From Paracoccus sp. (in: a-proteobacteria) (GTDB lineage Bacteria; Pseudomonadota; Alphaproteobacteria; Rhodobacterales; Rhodobacteraceae): 64,000 bases of DNA. Positions 1-7,543 of the stretch are shown here, one piece after another. Location: contig NZ_JAUNTO010000005.1 in assembly GCF_030538655.1 (NCBI RefSeq), positions 1 through 64,000 of the forward strand, written 5' to 3'. The notes under the pieces were generated by a model. The model was given only the letters and a program-made list of their open reading frames with translations, was not told where the DNA came from and ran no database searches. The first letter of the stretch is position 1. Every line of letters starts with the position of its first letter. The translations under genes were made by a program, and so were the position numbers.

Positions 1-50
1 AATACAAAAATAACCGAAAACACAAACACAACCATGAAGGAAATCAAAAA

Positions 51-55
51 AGCAG
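51..55. repeat. Target-site duplication, left copy (AGCAG)
   Basis: AGCAG immediately precedes the TGT of the left end and is repeated immediately after the ACA of the right end. A 5-bp duplication is the size made by MuA-type transposases. Confidence 0.9.
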
Positions 56-222
56 TGTTACGGGACACTTGAATCCATGATTTCCGGGATTATCCGGGTT
101 GACCAGCGATTAGCCGGTTAGAGCCAGCAAAATAAGGGCTTTGCGGCATCTGTGCAGGCTGTTTTGTTGGCGGGTCACGGGACACTAGAATTCGTGCAAG
201 TGTGATGATGGGACACTAGAAT
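56..222 (+). repeat. Prophage left end with three transposase-type sites
   Basis: Three copies of GGGACACTWGAAT lie at 62-74, 179-191 and 210-222, all in the same orientation. The spacing is wide, then narrow (117 bp, 31 bp). Mu attL also has L1 separated by a long gap from a closely spaced L2/L3 pair. These are the likely binding sites for the transposase encoded at 3651. That they bind it is inference. Confidence 0.8.
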
Positions 223-508
223 GCCGAAATCTGGGGCGCTTCTGTGAGGGCTTCCAGAAGTCTTTTAGAAGCAACTAAACCCAATGAAATCAAGCAGGTT
301 AGGCGTTCGTCGCTGAACCTGATCTGGGCATTTCTGGAAACGGCCTGGAAGGGAGAAGTCTGCCAAATGGCAAACTTCTAAAATCGTCCTGAAAACAGGA
401 AAAATCTCAACAAATACAGATGTATGACGTGGATTCTGCGGCTGCGAGAAGTCTGCCACTTTTTTGCCCGAAAAAGGCGCGGGGCGACCCGAAAGCCGCC
501 CCGATCTG
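223..508. other. Noncoding left-end region with hairpin and 13-bp direct repeat
   Basis: No convincing gene. It holds a stem-loop at 354-379 (AGAAGT, one mismatch, TGCC, loop AAAT) and two copies of GAGAAGTCTGCCA at 353-365 and 446-458. On the minus strand a terminator-like hairpin lies at 471-503. The region is AT-richer than the neighbouring genes. Confidence 0.5.
471..503 (-). terminator. Rho-independent-type terminator of the leftward repressor operon
   Basis: Read on the minus strand, a 7-bp CGGGGCG stem with a loop of about ten bases is followed within four bases by five T residues. It lies just past the stop of the last leftward small ORF, so it would end repressor-operon transcription before the phage end. 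Confidence 0.6.
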
Positions 509-589
509 TTACCAGCCAAACCCCCAATAGGCGAGGGCAAGGATCAGGATCGACAGGGCGATTGACGCCCATGCGATGCGGGTGGTCAT
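509..589 (-). CDS. Tiny 26-aa membrane peptide
   Basis: This ORF is too short for routine gene callers but has an excellent ribosome binding site, AAGGAGGAG, on the minus strand just before its ATG. The peptide is one hydrophobic helix (about residues 5-24: WASIALSILILALAYWGF) ending in a Trp. Its ATG overlaps the stop of the upstream ORF (ATGA), which suggests translational coupling. It is the last ORF downstream of the repressor and sits before the terminator. Function unknown; a small inner-membrane peptide is the most that can be said. Confidence 0.5.
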   Translation of the reverse strand: MTTRIAWASIALSILILALAYWGFGW

Positions 590-639
590 AGCTCCTCCTT
601 TTCCGGCCACGGGCCGAGGTTATGGGTGACGGCGGTCAT
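586..639 (-). CDS. 17-aa ORF, probably the tail of a frameshifted small gene
   Basis: Reads MTAVTHNLGPWPEKEEL and ends by overlapping the start of the next ORF. The same frame stays open upstream, giving a protein-like stretch (AGQNVEVKRTVALA) that lacks a start codon. Together with the ORF at 636-746 this suggests one gene of about 56 residues split by a -1 shift. It may be a real short peptide or the 3' part of a broken gene. Confidence 0.3.
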   Translation of the reverse strand: MTAVTHNLGPWPEKEEL

Positions 640-746
640 GGCCAGTGCCACTGTGCGCTTGACCTCGACGTTCTGACCAGCCCTAACCAGCCCAGCACTT
701 GGATGATGTTCAGCAGCTTGATCGTCGTTTTGTAGTTCCCGTTCAC
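636..746 (-). CDS. 36-aa ORF, probable 5' part of a frameshifted small phage gene
   Basis: Starts at GTG with a good upstream AGAGGAGAG. The first 20 residues (NGNYKTTIKLLNIIQVLGWL) look like a genuine amphipathic or membrane segment. After about residue 22 the reading becomes unprotein-like, while the -1 frame becomes sensible. It lies directly downstream of the repressor on the same strand. No family recognised. Confidence 0.35.
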   Translation of the reverse strand: MNGNYKTTIKLLNIIQVLGWLGLVRTSRSSAQWHWP

Positions 747-768
747 GGCACTCTCCTCTCTCGGGGTG

Positions 769-1641
769 TCACTGCCGGAACGTATAGCCCGCCCATGCAA
801 CGCGGCCAATGATTTCAACCTGTTCGGCATTGTGGCCGGACAGGACGCGGCTGTCATAGGCCGGGTTGTCAGAATTAATCAGCAGCACGTCGCCCTGTTG
901 TTGCAGGCGCTTGACCAGCACGTCATCACCGATGCGCAGGGCATAAATGCCCTTGCGCGCAGCGTCCCGGTTCTTGTGATCGACCAGAACCAGTGCGCCG
1001 TCGCGCAGGGTCGGTTCCATGCTGTCACCACGCACCCTGACCAGCGAGGCTGCGCCGGGCGTGACGCCTTCGCGGCGCAGCCAGTCGGTACGGAATGCCA
1101 GGTTGCCGATCACCTCTTCGCTGCTGTTCAGCGCTCCGGCACCTGCGGCCAGCTGGGCCTCATACATCTGCACCTGGGAAAAGGCGCTGCCGTCGATTTC
1201 GACTGGCGGTAGGGCTGGATACGCGCCGGTCATCAGCCAGTCGGGGTCAAGGCCAAGGCGGGCCAGCGCGGACAGCAGCGCGGGCTTGGGTGCGCGCGTG
1301 CCGTTTTCGACCTCTTCTATATAGTCAATGCTGGCCCCGATGCGGCTGGCCAGATCGCCAATAGGCAGGCCGCGCCCGCGCCGCCATTCAGCCAGCCGCT
1401 GGCCGATAGCCGGATCAACATCTGATGAAGGCGGTAACGAACTGCGCTGGCCAGTCAGGATATAGGTCACGTCCGCGCCGTGGCCTGCGATGGCCGAAAG
1501 ATAGTTCCCATCTGGAGATCTTTCGTTCGCCTCGTAGCGGATCTGTGACTGCTTGCTTTGCCCTGCAAGGCCCGAGAAATCCGTCTGATTATAGCCTAAT
1601 CGGCTTCTTTCATCTCGCAAACGATCACCAATAGTCACCAT
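769..1641 (-). CDS. Phage repressor: tandem XRE helix-turn-helix plus S24 peptidase domain
   Basis: 290 aa. Residues 1-64 and about 76-139 are two XRE-type helix-turn-helix domains in tandem. Residues about 200-290 are a LexA/CI-type S24 domain with the catalytic Ser207 (GDSMEPTL) and Lys244 (VLVKRL). An Ala-Gly-rich linker (AAGAGA, about 165-170) could be the self-cleavage site, so induction through RecA is plausible (inference). I chose the ATG at 1641, which follows GGAAAG, because the longer start at 1692 would overlap the divergent early promoter. It is transcribed away from the early genes, as Mu c is, and probably maintains lysogeny. Confidence 0.85.
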   Translation of the reverse strand: MVTIGDRLRDERSRLGYNQTDFSGLAGQSKQSQIRYEANERSPDGNYLSAIAGHGADVTYILTGQRSSLPPSSDVDPAIGQRLAEWRRGRGLPIGDLASRIGASIDYIEEVENGTRAPKPALLSALARLGLDPDWLMTGAYPALPPVEIDGSAFSQVQMYEAQLAAGAGALNSSEEVIGNLAFRTDWLRREGVTPGAASLVRVRGDSMEPTLRDGALVLVDHKNRDAARKGIYALRIGDDVLVKRLQQQGDVLLINSDNPAYDSRVLSGHNAEQVEIIGRVAWAGYTFRQ

Positions 1642-1656
1642 TCGGTATCTTTCCGC

Positions 1657-1685
1657 TTGACGGTATCCATTCGGGAACCTAATAT
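1657..1685 (+). promoter_or_regulatory. Early rightward promoter candidate (TTGACG-17-TAATAT)
   Basis: A near-consensus sigma-70 promoter: TTGACG at 1657-1662, a 17-bp spacer, TAATAT at 1680-1685. It lies between the divergent repressor and the first early gene, pointing to the transposition genes, the position of Pe in Mu. Transcription would start near 1692. Confidence 0.65.
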
Positions 1686-1698
1686 CCATCACAGGTTA

Positions 1699-1710
1699 GC
1701 GCCTAGGCGC
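1699..1710. promoter_or_regulatory. Operator candidate: perfect palindrome GCGCCTAGGCGC
   Basis: A 12-bp perfect palindrome just downstream of the predicted early start site, between repressor and first early gene. It is flanked by GGTTAG and GTTAGG. Position suggests binding by the repressor or by the small protein at 1726; no direct evidence. Confidence 0.4.
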
Positions 1711-1725
1711 GCAGTTAGGTGAAAC

Positions 1726-2001
1726 ATGGCAGATAAATCCCCCCCATACCAGCCCGGCGTCATGCTGCACGAGGCCATCGTGGGCGCGTTCCGTGCCAGC
1801 GGCAGCAGTTTTGAGGCTTGGTGCAAAGAGCAAAACAGGCGTCCGCAGAGCGTGCGCAATGCGTCCTTCGGCGTCATACGCGGCCAGATCGGCACGGCAC
1901 TGCTGACCCAACTGATCGAAGACGCTGGCCCTGATGTCGTCAAAGCGGGCTATCTGGCCCGCCTGAAATCTCACGTTGCAGAAATGAAGGGTGTCGCGTG
2001 A
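1726..2001 (+). CDS. Small early phage protein in the Ner/Cro position
   Basis: 91 aa, first rightward gene after the early promoter. The middle (about 33-60, PQSVRNASFGVIRGQIG) and the C-terminal Lys/Arg-containing helix could form a small helical DNA-binding fold, but no clear helix-turn-helix is visible by eye. In Mu this slot holds Ner, which damps early and repressor transcription. A Ner-like role is inferred only from position. It overlaps the next ORF at the stop (GTGATG). Confidence 0.6.
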   Translation: MADKSPPYQPGVMLHEAIVGAFRASGSSFEAWCKEQNRRPQSVRNASFGVIRGQIGTALLTQLIEDAGPDVVKAGYLARLKSHVAEMKGVA

Positions 2002-2204
2002 TGTCCCGTCCGAACTGTGACGCCGCCGAGTTGGCGCGGTCGCTGCTGGCCGAACTGCCCGACGCCGAGCGTGTCGAGCTGATGACTGAACTGCTGGTCA
2101 GCCTCAATGGGCCTGCGGCGATCAACCTGCTGAACGGTGCCCGTGCCGCACTGAATGAGCATATTGGCGACATCATCGCTGAAATGTTTGGGGGTGACCT
2201 GTGA
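2001..2204 (+). CDS. Small acidic early phage protein, unknown
   Basis: 67 aa, helical and acidic, with no recognised family. The ATG at 2001 overlaps the previous stop; a GTG at 1998 is also possible. The next gene's GTG overlaps its stop, so the three early ORFs appear translationally coupled. Confidence 0.55.
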   Translation: MSRPNCDAAELARSLLAELPDAERVELMTELLVSLNGPAAINLLNGARAALNEHIGDIIAEMFGGDL

Positions 2205-2791
2205 TCACCTCGACGCTGAAAACGGCGGTGGCGCTGACCGCGCTGACCGCACCAGCCTACGCCGTGACGCTGATCCCCGAATTTGACACGCCGCTGGAAT
2301 GGATCGAGGGCGTCGGTTTCCGCCGCGCGGGCTATGACGCGCCGACGGTGATCGGCATGGATCGCTGGGGCGATTGCCTGCGGCATCTGGGCGATGATCT
2401 GCCGGGTAAGGCTATCGTTTTACGCCGCTGCGACCAGCCGCCGCTGCGCCCTGCTGGTGCGGTACTGCGCTGTGGTTGCGCGTGGTTTTGTCCGCCATTG
2501 ATGCAGGCCCCCGTTGTCTTTGGGGTCACGCCACCGCTGCAAATTTCCGGTGGTCAGCGCCCAATGGTGGTGCCTGTGGTCCCGCCGCCTGCGGCGGTGC
2601 CGCTGGGGGGCGCGCTGGGCGCGATGCTGGCCGGTTTGGTGCCTATGGGTGGCCTTGCCGCCCTACGCCATCGCGTCAAACGCGCGGCGGATCGGCTGGA
2701 CAACAGTTTGTGGGGCGATGCGCTGGGCGCGGTGGCGCTGTTTGCATCGCTGATCGCAGGGATTTGGATTTCTTATGGGGTGTTCGGGTGA
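2201..2791 (+). CDS. Unknown early phage protein with signal-like N-terminus and C-terminal membrane segment
   Basis: 196 aa from a GTG start overlapping the upstream stop. Residues 3-20 are a hydrophobic, Ala-rich segment ending AYA, like a signal sequence. The middle holds four Cys in about 25 residues (LRRCDQP, LRCGCAWFC) and Pro-rich turns. Residues about 172-193 form a final membrane helix. This could be an exported or inner-membrane protein. No family recognised; the position between regulator and ParB-like genes gives no function. Confidence 0.5.
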   Translation: MITSTLKTAVALTALTAPAYAVTLIPEFDTPLEWIEGVGFRRAGYDAPTVIGMDRWGDCLRHLGDDLPGKAIVLRRCDQPPLRPAGAVLRCGCAWFCPPLMQAPVVFGVTPPLQISGGQRPMVVPVVPPPAAVPLGGALGAMLAGLVPMGGLAALRHRVKRAADRLDNSLWGDALGAVALFASLIAGIWISYGVFG

Positions 2792-3648
2792 GTGAGATAG
2801 AGCAGGTTCAGGAAGTCCGTCTGGACCGGATTTCTACGGATCACACGCGGGCGCGTTTCGTCAAGAAAGCGCGCGTCATGCAGCTTGCGGATAATATTGA
2901 AGAGCGGGGCCTGCAAAATCCGATCACGGTGCGGCCTGATGTTGATGGTTCTGGGTTCTTGCTTGTCAGCGGCAACCATCGGTTTGCGGCATTTGTCGAG
3001 TTGGGTCGTGAAACGATCCCGGCCTTTGTCCGGCCCATGAGCGATGAAGAGGCTCGGCTGACCGAAGTGCAGGAAAACCTGATCCGGCAAGAACTGTCGG
3101 TCATGAACCGTGCACTGCACATGGCAGTTGAAAAGCAGATATATGAGGCGCGTAATCCGGGCGCAAAACACGGCGGTGATCGTAAATCGGATCAAGTTGC
3201 CAATGTTGTCAACTTGATCCCACGGCGCTTCACGGAGGAAATGGCGGATGCGCTTGGCTGTGGTGAACGAGACGTCCAGCGCGCCATGCAGATCGCCAAG
3301 ATGGTTGCAAAAACTCCCGGCCTGCAAGCTGAAATATCTGAAACCGAGCTTGAAAACAACCAACATCAGCTTTTGGCGCTGACCAAAGAGGCACCGGAGG
3401 AGCGCCTTGCGATTGTCCGCGCCATGAAAGAGCGCGGACTGACCAAGGTTAAAGATGGCAAACGCGTGCGGCTGAAAGGCGATACCCCGAAACCCAGCGA
3501 GCATCCGCAGGAGGTGTGGATGCGCAAGATGGCTTCGTTATGGGCCAACGCAGACACCAAGCGGTGGCAGGATGATTTCCTGCGCCGGATCGGCGCGGTT
3601 CGCACCGGCAAATCGCCTGCGGCCCCCATTGATGATGCCGAGGCGTAA
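2788..3648 (+). CDS. ParB/Srx-fold N-terminal domain protein
   Basis: 286 aa. Residues about 8-100 match the ParB N-terminal (ParBc) fold: a predicted strand VRLDRI, a helix, then GLQNPITVRP and the conserved SGNHRFAAF box, followed by QENLIRQELS. The rest is helical and basic. ParB-like proteins precede transposase A in several alphaproteobacterial Mu-like phages. They may bind DNA or have nuclease/CTPase activity; here only the fold is supported. I chose the GTG at 2788, which overlaps the previous stop, because upstream in-frame sequence lies in another gene. Confidence 0.75.
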   Translation: MSEIEQVQEVRLDRISTDHTRARFVKKARVMQLADNIEERGLQNPITVRPDVDGSGFLLVSGNHRFAAFVELGRETIPAFVRPMSDEEARLTEVQENLIRQELSVMNRALHMAVEKQIYEARNPGAKHGGDRKSDQVANVVNLIPRRFTEEMADALGCGERDVQRAMQIAKMVAKTPGLQAEISETELENNQHQLLALTKEAPEERLAIVRAMKERGLTKVKDGKRVRLKGDTPKPSEHPQEVWMRKMASLWANADTKRWQDDFLRRIGAVRTGKSPAAPIDDAEA

Positions 3649-3650
3649 TC

Positions 3651-5576
3651 ATGCAAGAATGGTTTTCCGCCCCTGACCTGCTGGCTCTGCACTCGCCCTT
3701 GCTGCCCGCGTCCAAGCGGTCGCTGTATCGCCACCTGGGCGACCGGGCGGCGCATGACGGTGCCGCGATGGTGCGCGACCGGGCGGCGCAGGGTGGTGGG
3801 CGCGAATACCATATCGGGCTGTTGCCGCAAGAGGTACAGGATGCAATCCGTGCGCGGACCGATATAGAGCAGGCACAGAAAGCCGCCGCCGCGCTGGCCG
3901 CAAGCCGGAAAGAAGCGGTCTGGAAGATCTATCAAACCGCTAGTGACACCGCAAAGGCCGAGGCGCAGGTGCGGCTGGCGATCGTCAAACGTGTCAATGC
4001 GCTGCTGGCCGATGCGCCGCAGAAGGTGGCCGTTGACATCGTCGCGCGGGCTGAGGGTGTTTCGCCCTCAACTGTCAAATCGTATTACAAGTTGATTACA
4101 GGCTATGACGCCGCCGATTGGCTGGCCGCGCTGACGCCGCAGCATATCGGGCGGACGGCGGTTGCAGAGTGCGATGAGCGCGCTTTGAGCATGCTCAAAT
4201 CGGACTATTACCGCCCCGAAAAGCCATCGTTTCAAAGCTGCTATGACCGCATGGCCGAGGCTGCCGCCGCCCATGGCTGGTCGCCAATCCCCAGCGCCAA
4301 AACGCTGAAGCGCCGCATTGAAAAAGAGGTTGGCCATGCGGCTGGCATCATGATGCGCGATGGACGCCGTGCGGCGCAACGGTTGGTGCCGTCACTGACC
4401 CGGACCCGTAACCACATGACCGCGATGGAGGCCGTAAACGCCGACGGTCACGTCTGGGATGTCGCGGTAATCTGGGATGATGGCCATATTGGCCGCCCGC
4501 TGATCGTCGGCTTTCAGGACGTTTATTCCGGGCTGATCCTGTCGCACCGGATTGCGGCCAGCGAAAGTCAGGAACTGATCCGGCTGGCGCTGGCCGATAT
4601 GGTCGAAAGCTGGGGCATCCCCCAGCACTGTTATTTCGACAACGGCCGCGCGTTCATGTCGAAGATGCTGACCGGGCGGATGGCGACGCGGTTCCGGTTC
4701 AAAATCAAAGAGGAAGACCCGACCGGGATCTTGGAAAATCTGGATGTGAAGGTGCATCCGGTGAAGCCCTATCACGGCCAGTCAAAGCCGATCGAACGGG
4801 CGTGGCGCGACTTTGCCGATAGGATCGCCAAACACCCGCGCGTGGCTGGGGCCTATCTTGGTAACAACCCGCTGAACAAACCCGAAAATTACCGCAGCCG
4901 GGCGATCCCAATTGCCGAGTTCCGCGAATTCGTTGCGGGCGAAATCCGCCGCCACAACCTGCGGGCCGGACGCACATCGCACACCGCGCAGGGCCGCAGC
5001 CTGTGGGAGACCTTCCGCGACAGCTATGAGGCCCCGACGACGCTGGTGCGCCGCGCGACCGATGCACAGCGTGAGTTCTTTCTGTTGGCCGGTCTGGGCG
5101 TGTCCGCCCGCCAACCGAACGGCGAAATCCATCTGGCAGGCAACCGTTATTGGGACGAGGCGCTGATCGGCTATCGCGGCCGCAAGCTGATGATCCGCTT
5201 TGACCCCGACAACCTGCATGACGATCTGCTGGTTTATACGCTGGCCGGTCAGCCGATCTGCCGCGCGACCTGTCTGGCCCCCGAGGGCTTTGACAGTTGG
5301 GAGGCTGCCCGCGAGATCGAACGCAAACGCAAGACTTTTATGCGCAAATTGCGCGAGGTTGCGGATCTGCATCGCGAGCTGACGCCGGATCAGGTGGCCG
5401 ATTTGATCCCGGACGCCTCGGAACTGCCCGCCCTGTCCGCAGGCGTGACGCGGATCGTAACTGGCAACACGGTTCGCAAGGCCGAAATCAACGCCGATCC
5501 TGACGCCTTCATGCGCGGGGTCGAGCGGATGAGCGGGGAGGTGATCCGCCTGCCCGAAAAAAACAGGGACGCATAA
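3651..5576 (+). CDS. A: MuA-type DDE transposase
   Basis: 641 aa, close to MuA (663 aa). The N-terminus (about 3-60, WFSAPDLLALHS...SLYRHLG) is the winged-helix site-binding domain. The catalytic DDE triad is visible as Asp265 (AVNADGHVWDV), Asp330 (YFDNGRAF) and Glu382 (KPIERAWRDF), spaced as in MuA (269, 336, 392). The C-terminal basic region (about 540-600) would include the strand-transfer and MuB-interacting part. It should cut and join the phage ends at 56 and 35955 and drive replicative transposition together with the next gene. Confidence 0.95.
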   Translation: MQEWFSAPDLLALHSPLLPASKRSLYRHLGDRAAHDGAAMVRDRAAQGGGREYHIGLLPQEVQDAIRARTDIEQAQKAAAALAASRKEAVWKIYQTASDTAKAEAQVRLAIVKRVNALLADAPQKVAVDIVARAEGVSPSTVKSYYKLITGYDAADWLAALTPQHIGRTAVAECDERALSMLKSDYYRPEKPSFQSCYDRMAEAAAAHGWSPIPSAKTLKRRIEKEVGHAAGIMMRDGRRAAQRLVPSLTRTRNHMTAMEAVNADGHVWDVAVIWDDGHIGRPLIVGFQDVYSGLILSHRIAASESQELIRLALADMVESWGIPQHCYFDNGRAFMSKMLTGRMATRFRFKIKEEDPTGILENLDVKVHPVKPYHGQSKPIERAWRDFADRIAKHPRVAGAYLGNNPLNKPENYRSRAIPIAEFREFVAGEIRRHNLRAGRTSHTAQGRSLWETFRDSYEAPTTLVRRATDAQREFFLLAGLGVSARQPNGEIHLAGNRYWDEALIGYRGRKLMIRFDPDNLHDDLLVYTLAGQPICRATCLAPEGFDSWEAAREIERKRKTFMRKLREVADLHRELTPDQVADLIPDASELPALSAGVTRIVTGNTVRKAEINADPDAFMRGVERMSGEVIRLPEKNRDA

Positions 5577-5612
5577 AGCGCCCCCGAAAAGTAGATCACG
5601 AGGAGAATACAC

Positions 5613-6620
5613 ATGAATACGCAGGCGAAACAAGAGGGCTGGGAATTGCCGCGCCAGACCGCTGCGATCAGCGATCAGGCAGTCTTGGACCGCTGGCAGG
5701 AGGTCACGACGGCAATCCGCGATGTGGCAGCGGTCGAGGGCTGGACCAAATCCGAGGTCGCCCGCCGCGCAGACATGCCGCTGGGTACGTTTTCGGCGTG
5801 GTATGACGGCACTTATTCGGGCCGTTACGACACCACGACGCAGCGGGTGCAGAACTTTCTGAACAGCCGCCTCGCCACGCTGGAGGTTTCACGCGGGATG
5901 CCGGTGGAACCCGGCTTTGTTCAGACGCGGTTGGCACGAGAACTGTTTACCGCCTTTACCTATGCGCAGATGATCCCGACCATGGCGGTCATCACGGTCG
6001 CGTCCGGCCTTGGCAAATCGCTGGCTGCCGAGACCTTTGCCGCCAGCCGTCCGCATGTGACCCATGTCACGCTGTCGCCTTCATCCGCCGCCGTCCACAC
6101 GATGAAGGCCGAGATTGCGGCAGAAATGGGCCTCGACATCCGCGACGGCGCGCAATTCAAACGGGCGATCACCTCGGCACTGAAGCGCACCGGGCACCAT
6201 TCTTTGTTGATCGTGGACGAGGCGCAGAACCTTGGCGAGGACGCGATCAACGAGCTTCGTCATTTTCGTGACATGGCCAAATGCGGGCTGGTTTTGCTGG
6301 GCAACGAAGAAGGCAAGACGCCTTATGCCGGCCGCGATCCGCGCCACAGCAGCGCCCAGGTCGCCCGCCGCGTCGGCCACCGTCTGAACGTGCTGCGACC
6401 CTATCCTGAAGATCTGGAAGCCATCGTGGCGGCATGGAACCTGCCCGATCCGGCCGCCATCGAAATGGCCCGCAAAATCGCCCGGATGCCGGGCGGTTTC
6501 GGGACGCTGCGCGAAACGGTCCTGACCGCTGGCATGATCGCCACCGGCCATGATCGCGACATCACCGCCGATGATCTGAAAGCGGCGTGGGAAAATCGCG
6601 GCGCGGGGGTGCTGAAATGA
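5613..6620 (+). CDS. B: MuB-type AAA+ ATPase, target-DNA activator
   Basis: 335 aa, like MuB (312 aa). Residues about 40-66 form an N-terminal helix-turn-helix (KSEVARRADMPLGTFSAWY). A Walker A-like loop is at 129-136 (VASGLGKS, with a short variant of the usual Gly-rich form) and Walker B at 198-203 (LLIVDE). In Mu, MuB binds non-specific target DNA as an ATP-dependent filament, gives target immunity and stimulates MuA. The AGGAG ribosome site lies 6-8 bases before the ATG. The gene follows the transposase by 36 bp. Confidence 0.9.
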   Translation: MNTQAKQEGWELPRQTAAISDQAVLDRWQEVTTAIRDVAAVEGWTKSEVARRADMPLGTFSAWYDGTYSGRYDTTTQRVQNFLNSRLATLEVSRGMPVEPGFVQTRLARELFTAFTYAQMIPTMAVITVASGLGKSLAAETFAASRPHVTHVTLSPSSAAVHTMKAEIAAEMGLDIRDGAQFKRAITSALKRTGHHSLLIVDEAQNLGEDAINELRHFRDMAKCGLVLLGNEEGKTPYAGRDPRHSSAQVARRVGHRLNVLRPYPEDLEAIVAAWNLPDPAAIEMARKIARMPGGFGTLRETVLTAGMIATGHDRDITADDLKAAWENRGAGVLK

Positions 6621-6664
6621 CCAGCGCCGCCAACATCCAGCTCCCCTTCACAGAAAAGGACTAA
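6617..6664 (+). CDS. 15-aa ORF between B and the DUF3164 gene
   Basis: MTSAANIQLPFTEKD, starting in the ATGA overlap with the B stop and ending just before the DUF3164 start. Similar very short ORFs occur here in Mu-like phages. It may be a coupling peptide or chance. Confidence 0.25.
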   Translation: MTSAANIQLPFTEKD

Positions 6665-6668
6665 ACCA

Positions 6669-7295
6669 ATGGACCAAATCATCACCAGCGGAACCGACCG
6701 CACCCATATGACCGACAGCAAGGGTCGCGCGGTTCCGGTCGAGATGGTCAGCGAGGTCGATCAGCTGATCGACCAGACCGTCGCCAAGATCGCCGAATTT
6801 GCCGAGGAACTGTCCGCACAGGTCGCCCGGTTCAAAGGTCACACCTATGACGATGTGAACACCACGCTGGAGCTGATGGCCGAGAAATACGGCGTCAAGC
6901 GCGGCGGGCAAAAGGGCAATGTCACCCTGACCAGTTTCGACGGCTGCACCAAGGTCGAGGTGCAGGTGGCCGATAACATCGTCTTTGGCCCCGAGCTGCA
7001 AATCGCCAAGCAATTGGTGGACGAATATATCGCCGAGTTTTCAGACGGCCTGCCGCCCGAAATCGAAATGCTGATGAACCACGGCTTTCAGGTCAACAAG
7101 GTGGGTACCGTGAACCGCGAGGCGCTTTACTCGTTGCGCCGCCTGCCGATCAAGCACCCGATCTGGGATCGCGCCATGGAGGCTATCGGCGACAGTATGC
7201 GCGTCGTCGGTTCGAAAGAATACGTCCGCATCAGCCGCCGCGAAAACCCGCGCGCAGGCTGGAAGATGATCCCGATCAGCCTGTCGGCGGTGTGA
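6669..7295 (+). CDS. DUF3164 family early phage protein
   Basis: 208 aa. The sequence fits DUF3164, a family found after transposase B in Mu-like phages: an acidic helical N-terminus (MVSEVDQLIDQTVAKI), then a central VTLTSFDGCTKVEVQ strand region and a C-terminal RRENPRAGWKMIPISLS. The biochemical role is unknown. AAGGA lies nine bases before the ATG. It belongs to the early operon. Confidence 0.8.
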   Translation: MDQIITSGTDRTHMTDSKGRAVPVEMVSEVDQLIDQTVAKIAEFAEELSAQVARFKGHTYDDVNTTLELMAEKYGVKRGGQKGNVTLTSFDGCTKVEVQVADNIVFGPELQIAKQLVDEYIAEFSDGLPPEIEMLMNHGFQVNKVGTVNREALYSLRRLPIKHPIWDRAMEAIGDSMRVVGSKEYVRISRRENPRAGWKMIPISLSAV

Positions 7296-7308
7296 CATGA
7301 ACCAATAT

Positions 7309-7337
7309 TTGACAATTCCGGCGAACCGCCCCATCTT
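7309..7337 (+). promoter_or_regulatory. Promoter candidate for the C4-like RNA/ORF6N unit
   Basis: A perfect -35 TTGACA at 7309-7314, then 17 bp, then CATCTT at 7332-7337, which keeps only part of the -10 consensus. It sits directly in front of the structured leader. Transcription from here would make a leader RNA and then the ORF6N gene, as in P1 immI. Weak -10, so uncertain. Confidence 0.4.
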
Positions 7338-7377
7338 GGGCCTGTCAGCAAGCGGTTTAGAACCCGCCCTGATGGCT

Positions 7378-7535
7378 ACCAATGGCGGTTACGCCCCGAA
7401 CGGCGGTTCATCAGAACCGATCCACTTCCGGGTGCTGCGTGTTTGTCCAGGGCGAAAGCCTAAAGGCGCGCGGGGACTGACCATTGGCAGTCGTTCTAAC
7501 ACCCGGAAGGCATTCGCCTTCCGCGTAACCAATGG
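7378..7535 (+). ncRNA. C4-like antisense RNA leader upstream of an antirepressor-type gene
   Basis: The leader holds CCAATGG at 7379-7385 and 7529-7535, and their complement CCATTGG at 7481-7487. It also holds GGTTACGC (7387-7394), complementary to GCGTAACC (7523-7530), and an 8-bp hairpin at 7504-7522. One complement that can pair with either of two direct repeats is the logic of the P1/P7 C4 and P4 CI antisense RNAs, which silence downstream icd/ant-type genes. The segment GGTGCTGCGTGTTTG and the flanking pattern resemble C4 RNAs as I remember them; an Rfam C4 covariance search would settle it. Confidence 0.5.
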
Positions 7536-7543
7536 AGACGGCC

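Noticed and set aside
1..55. Short ORF (MKEIKKAG) reconstructed across the insertion point
   Set aside because: Only eight codons long after joining the flanks, with no ribosome site; more likely untranslated leader DNA.
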